From the NCBI GenBank assembly GCA_903873355.1, contig CAIQOG010000224.1, forward strand, positions 1 through 18,998: a stretch of DNA of 18,998 nt. The letters are read 5' to 3'. This DNA comes from an uncultured Bacteroidales bacterium (GTDB lineage: Bacteria; Bacteroidota; Bacteroidia; Bacteroidales; Paludibacteraceae). Below the pieces are notes generated by a model. It did no database searches, was not told the DNA's origin, and saw only the letters and a list, made by a program, of their open reading frames with translations. Of this stretch, positions 1-8,925 are shown piece by piece (positions within the stretch are counted from its first letter, which is position 1; the number at the start of each line of letters is the position of its first letter). The position numbers were made by a program, and so were the translations under genes.

Positions 1-2
1 AA

Positions 3-3000
3 GAATATCTGAACCAAACTATTGAGGAACGTTTTACTCCTGAATCAGCAAAATTAGCATTAATTAGCTTTAATGATGGATTAAACGATTATAAATTAAA
101 TAAAGGGAATGATAAAAAATTTATCTGGTCCACTGTTCTCGATTACAAATGTAAAGATGGTAGCATAAAAACCGGTGAGTTGAAAGTAACACCCTATTTA
201 GATTCTAAAAATAATTTGATTGGAATTCATGGTGTAACCCGCGATGTAACAGAAAGTAAAAAAGCCGGAGCGGCAGTGTTGGAAAGTGAAGAAAAGTACC
301 GCTCATTAGTAGAAAATTCGCCCAATGGAATTGGAATTTATCAGGAAGGAAAATTTGTATTTGCAAATAAGGCTGCAGTTGAAATTTTAGGTGGAAATAG
401 TACGGAAGATATAATCGGATTACCTGTAATGTCAGTTGTTCATCCCGATAGTCTGGATGTGGTTGTTGAGCGGGTGAAACATGTGGCACAGGGTGGAGTT
501 AAATTGCCTCCAATCGAGGAAAAGTTAATACGGATTGATGGTTCGGTATTCTATGGCAAAGTTGCAGCGTTGAGTACAACTTTCAATGGAAAACCTGCCG
601 GTCAGGTTATTGTAACCGATATAACAGAACGTAAATTACTTGAAATTCAAAAGCAGCTTGACAATCGTCGACTGGAATGTGTTTTGAGATTGAATCAATT
701 CAAAATTGATACTATTCAGGAATTTCTTGATAATGCGCTTGAAGAAGCTATAAATTTAACGGATAGTAAAATCGGGTATATTTATTATTTCGATGAAACC
801 ACTCAGGAGTTTACACTTAACTCGTGGTCGAAAGAAGTGATGTCACACTGTGAAATAATGAATCCCGAAACCCTTTATAAGTTAGAAAAAACAGGAATAT
901 GGGGTGAAGCAGTGAGACAGCGTAAACCTATATTAATAAACGATTTTGGGGCATTTCATCCGCTCAAGAAAGGTTATCCTGAAGGTCATGTGGGGTTGAA
1001 GAATTTTCTGACAGTTCCGGTTTTTGATAATGATAAAATTGTAGCTGTTGTAGGTGTTGCCAATAAGCAAACAGATTACGTTGATTCTGATATCAGTCAG
1101 TTAAGCTTAATGATGGATGCGGTTTGGATAAAAGTGGTAGAAACGCAGAATGCAAATAAACTACTCGAAAGTGAATTGAAATACAGGCAATTAGTCGAAA
1201 ATTCACATATTGGTATTTGTATTTATCAGGAAGATAAGTTTGTTTACATTAACAAAACCGGAATGAAACTATTCGGGGTAGAAAATCTGGATGAAATTAT
1301 TGGTATACCTATCCTTTCAATAGTACATCCCGAAAATTTAGAAGATGTAAAAAAAAGGGTGATGCAAGTCACTTCAGGAGGACATGTTCCACCTATTGAA
1401 GAGAAATTAACAAGGGCGGACGGAAGTGTATTTTTGGCAGAGGTGACAGCCGGTGCAACCACTTATAACGGAAAGCCGGCCGGTCAGGTTATTATAACTG
1501 ATATTACTGACAGAAAACAAGCAGAAAATAAACTTCGGGACAGCGAAGAAAAATTCCGTGAAATGACCAATCTGTTGCCGCAGATAGTTTTTGAAACGGA
1601 CATGTCGGGCAATTTAACGTATATCAATAAACGTGCCTATCAGATTGGTGGCTTTGACGAAATCAGCGATAACCTGGTTGGAAAAAGTTGCTTTGATTTT
1701 TTTGTTCCGGAAGACAAACCAAAGTTATTAATGAATATTGAAGGGAGTTTTAAAGATATTAAAATTCCAGATAATGAGTATAAAATGATTCGGAAAGATG
1801 GCAGTCTTTTACCCGTTTCAATTTATGCAACTCATGTGGTTAGAGAAAATCATCGTGTCGGACTCAGGGGAATCATTGTAGATACTACCGAGCAAAAAAA
1901 TCAGGAATCAAAAATAGTTCGTATTGCCCGATTGTACTCGTTTCAAAGTCAGATTAACCACGCTATTGTAGTCTCAAATAGTTTTTACGAATTATTCCAG
2001 ACAATCTGCGATGTTGCTATTCAGTATGGTCAGTTAAGAATGAGTTGGGTAGGAATTTATGATGAGACAGAAAAATTATTAAAACCATCGAATCATGCCG
2101 GTTATAATGAAAATTACATTGAAAATTTAAATATTTATCCCGGGAAAGGCAGCACCGGCAAAGGTCCAACCGGAATCGCATTTCTCGAAAAAAGAGTGGT
2201 GATTTGCAATGATATCGAAAACGATCCATTAATGTTACCATGGAGAGATGAAGCTCTTAAACGAGGGTATCTTTCATCTTTTTCAGCTCCTATATTTAAA
2301 AATAATAAACCATTTGCAATTTTTACTCTCTATGCAACTGAAAAAAACTATTTCAATTTTGATGAACAAACTCTGTTACAGGATATAAGCCGCAATATCT
2401 CACATGCCGTTGAAGCCATTGAATCAGAAACAGAACGACAGTTGAACGCTGTTGCATTGACTGCAAGCGAAGTTAAATACCGTGAATTAATGGATAATTC
2501 ACCTGAGGGTATAACAATTTATATCGAAAACAAATGTGTTTATATTAATAATAATGCGTTAAAATTGATTGGTGCTAAAGATAAACGTGAAGTCTTAGGA
2601 AGAAACATTATAGAATTCATTCATCCAGACAATGCTCAAGCAATTTTGGAAAGAATGAAATTAGTTACACAATCGCCTGTAAATACTATTTTACATCCTG
2701 TTGAGGAAGTATATATGCGCTTGGATGGTTCAGCTGTAGATGTTGAAACCAAGACTATGTTAATTAACTTTGATGGAAAACCCGCCATTCAATTTGTTGG
2801 TCATGATATTACCGAACGGAAGATAATTGAAACAGCATTGGAGCAAAGTCGTCAGGAATTACAAACAATTTACGAAAATGCACCGGTAATCATGTGTGTG
2901 TTGGATGAAGATCATCATGTTATTTTTGCGAATGAGGCCTATAAAACCTTTAATAAACTGACAAATGATGTCATTGAAAACGGGGTGCGGAATATTGTTT

Positions 3001-4328
3001 TTGGCTGTTCAAATTCATTTGATGACCCACGTGGCTGTGGACACAGCAAGAGATGTGGCAGTTGTTCCCTGAATAGTGCTTTAGCAAGTACTTACAAAAC
3101 CGGAAAAGGTCATAGTAATGTAGAATATCACTCTGTAATTGAAATAGATGGAGTGCGTCGTTCTGTGTCTTTACTCGGATCTACATCCCTGATAAAAACC
3201 AATGACACTAAACGTATTCTTTTGTGTTTGATTGATATAAGTCAACGAAAACAAACAGAAGATGCTTTGCAGAAAAGTGAAGCTTTGCTTCGTTCGTTTA
3301 TTGATAATTCACCTTTTGAAATATGGGCCAGGGATATCAATTACACCGGTATTCTTGAAAACAAAAAACTGGTAGATCATTTCGGTTCAATAGTTGGAAC
3401 GAATTTACAAGAAGAGGATCGGTTAGATGATTTAACTCTTGCTCAGGTTAAAAAATTAAATGATCGTGCTTTAAGTGGCGAAATTATAGAACAGGAATAT
3501 GAGTTCGTTCATAAGAATGAGAGAAAAACCTTTCAACAAATCGTTTTCCCAATAAAAGACAATGACAATGTGATGGGTATTGCCGGATTTAATATTGATA
3601 TTACCGAAAAGAAAGTAGCTGAATCTGCACTAAAACAATCGAAAGAAGAGCTAACAGATTTTGCTTCACACCTACAGGTAGTGCGTGAAAATGAAAGAAA
3701 TATCCTTGCACGCGAAATTCACGATGATTTAGGGCAAATCCTGATTGCAATGAAGATTGATATTGGTTTGCTGAAACAACGGGTTTTAAAGAATATTTCG
3801 GATGAAGTTCAACATAAAACTGCTGAACAGAGTTTTATTGAACTTCAAATGCATGTTGATAATACGCTTAAATCGGCACGAAGAATTATGACCGACTTAA
3901 GACCGGATGTTCTTGATTTATTGGGATTTACAGATACTGTAACTCAGCACTTGAAGAGTTTCCAGGAACGTTACAGAATAAAATGTGTATTCAGCAAAAA
4001 AGTAAAGGGAATTCAATTGACATCCGAGCAGTCTGTTGCAATGTATCGTATCGTCCAGGAATCGTTAAATAATATTGCAAAGCATGCCAGAGCCTCAGAA
4101 GTGAGAATTAAACTCGAAAAACAAGACAAGGATATTGTGCTCGAAATTAAAGATAATGGAGTCGGGTTTAATTTGAAAGATCCGAAAAAGGCAGATTCTT
4201 ATGGACTGTTAGGAATGAAAGAAAGGGTCTTTCTTTTGAAGGGAAATCTGGAGATTGATTCAGCTCCAAATGTAGGGACTGTCATTAAAGTATCCGTTCC
4301 ATTTAAGAAAGTAGCTAAATCCAAATAG
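3..4328 (+). CDS. Multi-PAS/GAF sensor histidine kinase, HisKA_3 (NarX/DegS) type; 5' end missing
   Basis: The frame is open from base 3, so the true start lies outside the window; residues below are counted from the internal TTG at 180. Visible order: remnant PAS (to ~27), PAS (36-153), GAF (180-325), PAS (332-448), PAS (455-575), GAF (590-750), PAS (762-882), PAS with a Cys cluster (890-1025), PAS (1032-1147), HisKA_3 (1168-1245) with phospho-acceptor His1181 in REIHDDLGQ, then HATPase_c with N box Asn1297/1298, DNGVGF (1325-1330) and GLLGMKER. No membrane helix is visible, so the kinase is probably cytoplasmic. It should autophosphorylate and pass phosphate to a NarL-type regulator; none is adjacent, and the regulator at 8233 is a candidate partner (inference). 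PAS units 2, 3 and 5 are close internal copies. Cys943, 953, 959 and 962 could bind a metal or Fe-S cofactor. The input signal cannot be named. Confidence 0.95.
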   Translation, partial: EYLNQTIEERFTPESAKLALISFNDGLNDYKLNKGNDKKFIWSTVLDYKCKDGSIKTGELKVTPYLDSKNNLIGIHGVTRDVTESKKAGAAVLESEEKYRSLVENSPNGIGIYQEGKFVFANKAAVEILGGNSTEDIIGLPVMSVVHPDSLDVVVERVKHVAQGGVKLPPIEEKLIRIDGSVFYGKVAALSTTFNGKPAGQVIVTDITERKLLEIQKQLDNRRLECVLRLNQFKIDTIQEFLDNALEEAINLTDSKIGYIYYFDETTQEFTLNSWSKEVMSHCEIMNPETLYKLEKTGIWGEAVRQRKPILINDFGAFHPLKKGYPEGHVGLKNFLTVPVFDNDKIVAVVGVANKQTDYVDSDISQLSLMMDAVWIKVVETQNANKLLESELKYRQLVENSHIGICIYQEDKFVYINKTGMKLFGVENLDEIIGIPILSIVHPENLEDVKKRVMQVTSGGHVPPIEEKLTRADGSVFLAEVTAGATTYNGKPAGQVIITDITDRKQAENKLRDSEEKFREMTNLLPQIVFETDMSGNLTYINKRAYQIGGFDEISDNLVGKSCFDFFVPEDKPKLLMNIEGSFKDIKIPDNEYKMIRKDGSLLPVSIYATHVVRENHRVGLRGIIVDTTEQKNQESKIVRIARLYSFQSQINHAIVVSNSFYELFQTICDVAIQYGQLRMSWVGIYDETEKLLKPSNHAGYNENYIENLNIYPGKGSTGKGPTGIAFLEKRVVICNDIENDPLMLPWRDEALKRGYLSSFSAPIFKNNKPFAIFTLYATEKNYFNFDEQTLLQDISRNISHAVEAIESETERQLNAVALTASEVKYRELMDNSPEGITIYIENKCVYINNNALKLIGAKDKREVLGRNIIEFIHPDNAQAILERMKLVTQSPVNTILHPVEEVYMRLDGSAVDVETKTMLINFDGKPAIQFVGHDITERKIIETALEQSRQELQTIYENAPVIMCVLDEDHHVIFANEAYKTFNKLTNDVIENGVRNIVFGCSNSFDDPRGCGHSKRCGSCSLNSALASTYKTGKGHSNVEYHSVIEIDGVRRSVSLLGSTSLIKTNDTKRILLCLIDISQRKQTEDALQKSEALLRSFIDNSPFEIWARDINYTGILENKKLVDHFGSIVGTNLQEEDRLDDLTLAQVKKLNDRALSGEIIEQEYEFVHKNERKTFQQIVFPIKDNDNVMGIAGFNIDITEKKVAESALKQSKEELTDFASHLQVVRENERNILAREIHDDLGQILIAMKIDIGLLKQRVLKNISDEVQHKTAEQSFIELQMHVDNTLKSARRIMTDLRPDVLDLLGFTDTVTQHLKSFQERYRIKCVFSKKVKGIQLTSEQSVAMYRIVQESLNNIAKHARASEVRIKLEKQDKDIVLEIKDNGVGFNLKDPKKADSYGLLGMKERVFLLKGNLEIDSAPNVGTVIKVSVPFKKVAKSK

Positions 4329-4824
4329 TTATATATAGTTTATGTAAGTTAATGAAATATAAATATATTTGGTTTAAATCTTAATAAAACCGCAAAATAA
4401 ACATAACTTAAGGACTTTTATTCAGAGTATATTCTATTAGATGTAGTATTACATGCTACAAAAATTAAATTTGTTATAAATAATAAATATTCATTTTCAG
4501 ATTGATATACATGGAGTTGAAAACCGAACTACATGTTTATTCATTTCCGTATGAAGATGTGCTTGTTTAACATAAAATCATTAGATAGTCGGTTTGTAGC
4601 AAATACTATAACGAAAAAAACAAAAATGCTACAAATGCCTATATATCAACACTTTAAAAACAAATGATTACTTTTGACCGTTGTTACAAATACGCATACA
4701 GAATAACGTTTTCTGAAATATATGATATTGAAATATAGTATTTTTAAGTAATAAATGTTTATCAGTTGAAAATACATTATTTCAAAAAAAATTGAATCAA
4801 ACCATTTAATGGTTACGCACGATA
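4329..4824. other. AT-rich 496-bp intergenic region, no gene seen
   Basis: No convincing coding frame is present on either strand. Several TAnnTTTG matches occur (for example 4364-4371, 4466-4473 and 4669-4676), but none has a TTG at the usual 19-21 nt upstream distance, and such matches are expected by chance in DNA this AT-rich. The promoter of the next kinase gene should lie here, but I cannot place it. Confidence 0.6.
4800..4814 (+). promoter_or_regulatory. Small perfect hairpin just before the PocR-kinase start codon
   Basis: AACCAT-TTA-ATGGTT forms a 6-bp perfect inverted repeat ending 10 nt before the ATG at 4825. In the mRNA it would sit in the initiation region. It also contains an ATG (4809) that opens an eight-codon frame overlapping the kinase start and ending at 4835. 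It could be a translational control element or chance; no family is recognised. Confidence 0.25.
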
Positions 4825-7320
4825 ATGACAAATGATTTAGAACATATTAAATCGAACGTTGAAGAGAATATCAGATTTACAGATATTTTCAAACAAGATG
4901 AAATTCAACGGATGCAGGATTTGTTTACGAATGCTACAGGAGTAGCTTCGTTGATAACCTATCTTGATGGAACTCCTATTGCTCATGTTAATAGCTTCTG
5001 TCAAATATGCAATCTGTTTAATACAACTGAATCGGGAAATGCATATTGTAAAAAAGCGGATGTTTATTTTGGTTCGTTCGATCCTAAAGGAATTGTAATT
5101 AAGCAATGTCTTAATTTTGGTTTGTGGGATGCAAATATTGAAATCAGAATAAAAGGAAAACATGTTGCCAATTGGCTGTTAGGACAGGTGCGGTCGGAAA
5201 GTGTAGACCTTTTGAGAATAATTAATTACGCCGAAGAAGCCGGAATAGATAGAAGTAAGTACAGGGATGCATTGAAAAACATTCCGTTAATGTCGCTCGA
5301 ACGGTTTAAGGATGTAGTTAAAATGCTTGATACCTTTGTAAATCAGGTATGTGAAGAAGGCTACCAGAATTATCTCCTGAAGAAAAATTTAGAAGAAAAG
5401 AAGGAAATAAACAAGTTTCTGTCAGAAAGAGAAGAATCTATATCTCTATTGTTGGATTCAATAGGAGATGCTGTTATTTCGACTGATAGAACTGGCAATA
5501 TTGTCAGCATGAATTCGGTTGCCGAATTAATAACCGGTTGGACTATAGCCGAAGCGTTTGGAAAACCATTTAATGACATATTCAAATTGTCAAATTCAAT
5601 CACTAATTTGCCAATTGAATCGCCAATTGAACAAGTTTTACTCACCGGAAAAATTATAAATTTAGGTAGTGAGACAGAATTACTTACCAAATCAGGTCAA
5701 AAAATTCATATTACAGACAGTGCAGCCCCGATAAAAAACAAATTAGGTACAATTTGTGGGGTCGTTTTAGTGTTCTCGGATGTAACTCAGAAGTATAATG
5801 TTGAAGAAACTATCAGGGAAGGTGAAGTCAAATACCGAAATCTGATTAATCATCTGAATTCAGGTATTGTAGTTCATGCAGCCGACACGTCTATTATTTT
5901 AAATAACCCAAAAGCATCTGAATTGTTAGGGCTAAGCACCGAACAGATGCAGGGTTTGAAAGCTATTGATCCCGAATGGAAGTTTGTTGACGAAAACGAA
6001 AATCCCTTACCTCTGGATGTGTACCCTGTAAACCGAATTGTACAATCCAAAAAACCTTTTAAAGATCAGGTTTCCGGAATTTGCTGTACAAAACAAGGTG
6101 AGATTACATGGGTAAACGTTAATGGCTTCCCGGTTTTTAATTCTTCGGATGAATTAACTCAGATTGTAATCAGTTTCGATGATATTACTGCCCAGAAAAG
6201 GAATGCAGATAAGTTAAAGGAAGATGAGAAATTTTTATCGCAAACTCAATTGATTGCCAAACTTGGGACCTATTCCATTGATATCAAACACGGATTGATT
6301 GAAGGTTCTGAAATGTTGGATGATATTCTGGGACTTGATTCAAAACACGGTAATTTAGCATCAGATTATGTTTCAATAATTCATCCGGACTGGAAAAAAA
6401 CGGTTATGCAGTATTTTTCCAAAGAAATTATTTTAGATAAGAAACGATGTGATATTGAGTTTAAAATCATCCGAAAAAATGATTCTACTGAACGTTGGGT
6501 TCATGCTTTAGGTGAGTTAATATTTGATCGAAATGGTAGAATCTCTAAAATGATTGGAACCATTCAGGATATAACTTTGCAGATGACTGCCAAAGATACA
6601 CTGAAAGAATCCCAGGATGAATTGAAAAAATTTGCAGCGCATTTGCAAAATGTGCGTGAAGAAGAAAGAATTATGCTGGCCAGAGAAATTCATGATGATT
6701 TAGCTCAGATTCTGATAGCAATGAAAATTGATTTAGGATTGTTGAAGCAAAACATGTTGAGTGTGGTAGATTCGAAGAATTATAGTGATGTTAAAACACA
6801 ATTTGATGATTTGACTGAAATAGTCAATAATACACTTATTTCTGCTCGTAGGATTATGACTGATTTAAGACCTGAAGTGCTTGATATGGTTGGATTTACT
6901 GATACTGTGAAGCAACATCTTAATCACTTCCAACAAAGACATAAAATTAAATGTGTGTTTGAAAATCAGATGCCTGATCTAACACTTAATCCTGATCAGT
7001 CGGTTGCTTTGTTCAGAATAGTTCAGGAAGCATTAAACAATGTGGCAAAGCATGCCAGAGCAAGCCAGGCTTCGGTGCTTCTGCAACAAATAGAAGACAA
7101 ATTGTTGTTGAAAATAGAGGATGACGGAATTGGTTTTGAACATGATGAACAAAAATCTCCTGATACTTTTGGTTTAATAGGAATCCGGGAACGTGTATCT
7201 CTACTGGAAGGAGAGCTAAGAATAAATTCGACTAAAGGTGGTGGTACGACAATTACCATTACGATGCCATACATTAATGATTTAATGAATAATAACCTGC
7301 AAAACGAAACTGAAAAATGA
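4825..7320 (+). CDS. PocR-domain, PAS-domain sensor histidine kinase (HisKA_3 type)
   Basis: The 831-residue kinase has an N-terminal PocR sensory domain (about 18-180) with the family's cysteines at 59, 62, 75 and 95, then three PAS domains (about 203-325, 334-455, 466-588), HisKA_3 (608-685, phospho-acceptor His623 in REIHDDLAQ) and HATPase_c (N box Asn738/739, DDGIGF 767-771, GLIGIRER). PocR domains are thought to bind small organic ligands; the ligand here is unknown. No transmembrane segment is seen, so a cytoplasmic sensor is likely. Its last bases overlap the start of the regulator gene at 7317 (ATGA), a translational-coupling arrangement that marks the pair as cognate. The catalytic half is highly similar to that of the kinase ending at 4328, including identical stretches such as QILIAMKID and ARRIMTDLRP, so the two are paralogues. 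Confidence 0.95.
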   Translation: MTNDLEHIKSNVEENIRFTDIFKQDEIQRMQDLFTNATGVASLITYLDGTPIAHVNSFCQICNLFNTTESGNAYCKKADVYFGSFDPKGIVIKQCLNFGLWDANIEIRIKGKHVANWLLGQVRSESVDLLRIINYAEEAGIDRSKYRDALKNIPLMSLERFKDVVKMLDTFVNQVCEEGYQNYLLKKNLEEKKEINKFLSEREESISLLLDSIGDAVISTDRTGNIVSMNSVAELITGWTIAEAFGKPFNDIFKLSNSITNLPIESPIEQVLLTGKIINLGSETELLTKSGQKIHITDSAAPIKNKLGTICGVVLVFSDVTQKYNVEETIREGEVKYRNLINHLNSGIVVHAADTSIILNNPKASELLGLSTEQMQGLKAIDPEWKFVDENENPLPLDVYPVNRIVQSKKPFKDQVSGICCTKQGEITWVNVNGFPVFNSSDELTQIVISFDDITAQKRNADKLKEDEKFLSQTQLIAKLGTYSIDIKHGLIEGSEMLDDILGLDSKHGNLASDYVSIIHPDWKKTVMQYFSKEIILDKKRCDIEFKIIRKNDSTERWVHALGELIFDRNGRISKMIGTIQDITLQMTAKDTLKESQDELKKFAAHLQNVREEERIMLAREIHDDLAQILIAMKIDLGLLKQNMLSVVDSKNYSDVKTQFDDLTEIVNNTLISARRIMTDLRPEVLDMVGFTDTVKQHLNHFQQRHKIKCVFENQMPDLTLNPDQSVALFRIVQEALNNVAKHARASQASVLLQQIEDKLLLKIEDDGIGFEHDEQKSPDTFGLIGIRERVSLLEGELRINSTKGGGTTITITMPYINDLMNNNLQNETEK

Positions 7321-7943
7321 TAAAGCTTTTAATCGTCGATGATCATGAAATTTTACGTGAAGGTTTAAAAAGAATTTTAAACAGCGAAACGGATATGGAA
7401 GTGGTAGCTGAAGCCGATAACGGGACACAAGCACTTAAATTGATTTCAGAGATTGATTGTGACATAGTGTTGCTCGATTTAAACCTTCCGGATAGAAACG
7501 GAATAGATTTAATTGCTGATATAAAGAAGAAAAAACCCAAAACTCAGATACTTGTTTTAAGCATTTGTCCCGAAAAAAAATATGCCATACCGGCTTTCAG
7601 AAGAGGTGCTTTAGGGTATTTAAATAAAGATTCTGCTCTGACTGAGTTGGTTACTGCCATTCGGAGAGTTCAGTCTAAAAAACGATACATGAGTATGTCA
7701 TTAGCCGAACAATTGGCTTTCGAAACGAATGCTGATAATGACAGGGTGCAAAGAAGTTTAACCAGTCTGGAGGGTAAAATAATGTTGTTGATTGCCGGTG
7801 GAAAAGAAAATAAAGATATTGCAAAAGAACTTACGTTAAGTATAACTTCAGTAGCTCAGTACCGACGGAAAGTTTTAGAGAAATTACGCTTAAAAAACAA
7901 CGTTCAATTAACGCATTACGCTTTTGAAAACAATATGATTTAA
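7317..7943 (+). CDS. NarL/FixJ-family response regulator, cognate to the PocR kinase
   Basis: The 208-residue protein has a receiver domain (1-120) with acidic Asp8/Asp9, phospho-acceptor Asp54 in LLDLNLP, switch Ser82 and Lys104, followed by a LuxR-type helix-turn-helix (about 148-205). Its ATG overlaps the stop of the kinase gene by 4 nt, so it is probably translated from the same mRNA and phosphorylated by that kinase. The HTH is divergent. The family pattern LTxRExEVL reads LTSLEGKIM, losing the Arg-Glu pair at the usual position, and the usual His of the recognition helix (TVxxHRxxI) is Tyr (SVAQYRRKV). It should still be a DNA-binding transcription factor; targets are unknown. It is a paralogue of the regulator at 8233. 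Confidence 0.95.
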   Translation: MIKLLIVDDHEILREGLKRILNSETDMEVVAEADNGTQALKLISEIDCDIVLLDLNLPDRNGIDLIADIKKKKPKTQILVLSICPEKKYAIPAFRRGALGYLNKDSALTELVTAIRRVQSKKRYMSMSLAEQLAFETNADNDRVQRSLTSLEGKIMLLIAGGKENKDIAKELTLSITSVAQYRRKVLEKLRLKNNVQLTHYAFENNMI

Positions 7944-7948
7944 CGTTA

Positions 7949-7979
7949 AATTGTTTAAGAAGAAAAAGCAATTGTTTTT
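7949..7979 (+). terminator. Probable weak intrinsic terminator after the kinase-regulator operon
   Basis: AATTGTTT (7949-7956) pairs with AAGCAATT (7966-7973) through a 9-nt loop with one G-U pair. A G and five T follow. It lies 6 nt after the stop codon. The stem is AT-rich and therefore weak, but placement and T-tract fit a Rho-independent terminator. Confidence 0.45.
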
Positions 7980-8070
7980 GGAATAATACGATAAATACTG
8001 GTATTCTGGTTGATGCATCAAAAAAATATTAATTTATTTTGCAAAATTTTCATTTCAGACCTTAACACTA

Positions 8071-8102
8071 TTGCAACAGTTAGTAAATTATTATTATATT
8101 TG
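8071..8102 (+). promoter_or_regulatory. Bacteroidota-type promoter for the second response regulator
   Basis: TTG at 8071-8073 (-33 element) is followed after 21 nt by TATATTTG at 8095-8102, a perfect match to the -7 consensus TAnnTTTG. This is the best spaced promoter candidate in the window. Initiation near 8108 would give a leader of about 125 nt before the ATG at 8233, so this regulator is probably transcribed on its own. The remaining gap (7944-8232) shows nothing else apart from the terminator. Confidence 0.55.
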
Positions 8103-8232
8103 CATCAAATATCCAATGTTTTATGATATTTTGAAAACATTTTCGATACAAAGATGTTTTAAATAGATTAATATCAGTAATAATAGAGTTAGTTTTTTCC
8201 CGGAATTTCATAATGATTTAAAAATTTGAAAT

Positions 8233-8868
8233 ATGATAAAAATATTTATTGTAGACGATCATGAGATAATTCGTGAAGGATTAAAAAAGATTTTGAAAGA
8301 AGAATCTGATTTAGTTGTTACCGGAGAAGCGCAGAGTGGAGATGAACTGCTGGAAGATATCAAGAATATTGATTGTGATATTATAATTTTGGATATGAAC
8401 ATGCCCGGAAGAAGTGGTTTGGAATTAGTATCCGATGTTAAGACTCTAAGACCTAATATTCACATTCTTGTTCTAAGTATCCATCCGGAAGATAAATTTG
8501 CTTTACGCACTCTAAAAGCCGGTGCTTCAGGTTATCTTTGTAAAGATACCGCTCTGGATGAGTTGGTGAATGCTTTACGGAAAGTATATACTAAAGGTAG
8601 ATATTTGAGTTCTACTTTAGCGGAGCAACTTGCTTTCGACTATATGCCTGATAAAAATCAATTGCCCCATGAATCCTTGTCGCACAGGGAACAGGAAATA
8701 ATGATTATGCTTGTAAAAGGCAAAAAGGTGAAAGATATTGCTGAAGAATTAAAACTAAGTATCAGCACAGTTTTTACCTACAGAGTTCGTATATTTGAAA
8801 AATTAAATATCAAGAGTAATGTAGAACTTACTCATTATGCAATTTCAAATAAACTGGTAGAAAGTTGA
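8233..8868 (+). CDS. NarL/FixJ-family response regulator (orphan by position)
   Basis: The 211-residue protein has a receiver domain with Asp8/Asp9, phospho-acceptor Asp54 (ILDMNMPG), Ser82 and Lys104, and a LuxR-type HTH (about 149-205, beginning LSHREQEIM). The HTH is closer to consensus than in the upstream paralogue, although the recognition-helix His is again Tyr (STVFTYRVRI). The gene has its own promoter and no adjoining kinase. Because the large kinase ending at 4328 lacks an adjacent regulator and its catalytic core resembles that of the PocR kinase, this is a reasonable partner for it (inference). Cross-talk with the PocR kinase is also possible. A strong terminator follows directly. 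Confidence 0.95.
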   Translation: MIKIFIVDDHEIIREGLKKILKEESDLVVTGEAQSGDELLEDIKNIDCDIIILDMNMPGRSGLELVSDVKTLRPNIHILVLSIHPEDKFALRTLKAGASGYLCKDTALDELVNALRKVYTKGRYLSSTLAEQLAFDYMPDKNQLPHESLSHREQEIMIMLVKGKKVKDIAEELKLSISTVFTYRVRIFEKLNIKSNVELTHYAISNKLVES

Positions 8869-8884
8869 AATTCTGATTAGATAC

Positions 8885-8925
8885 AAAAAAAAGTGAGGCA
8901 GTTTTAAACTGCCTCACTTTTTTTT
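8885..8925. terminator. Strong bidirectional intrinsic terminator
   Basis: GTGAGGCAG (8893-8901) and CTGCCTCAC (8909-8917) form a perfect 9-bp GC-rich stem around TTTTAAA, flanked by an A-run (8885-8891) and a T-run (8918-8925). The symmetry lets it end both the + strand regulator and the - strand protease gene, whose stop codon it overlaps. Confidence 0.9.

Noticed and set aside
4364..4676. Three TAnnTTTG matches in the first long gap as promoters
   Set aside because: None has a TTG at the proper upstream spacing, and the motif is frequent by chance in DNA this AT-rich.
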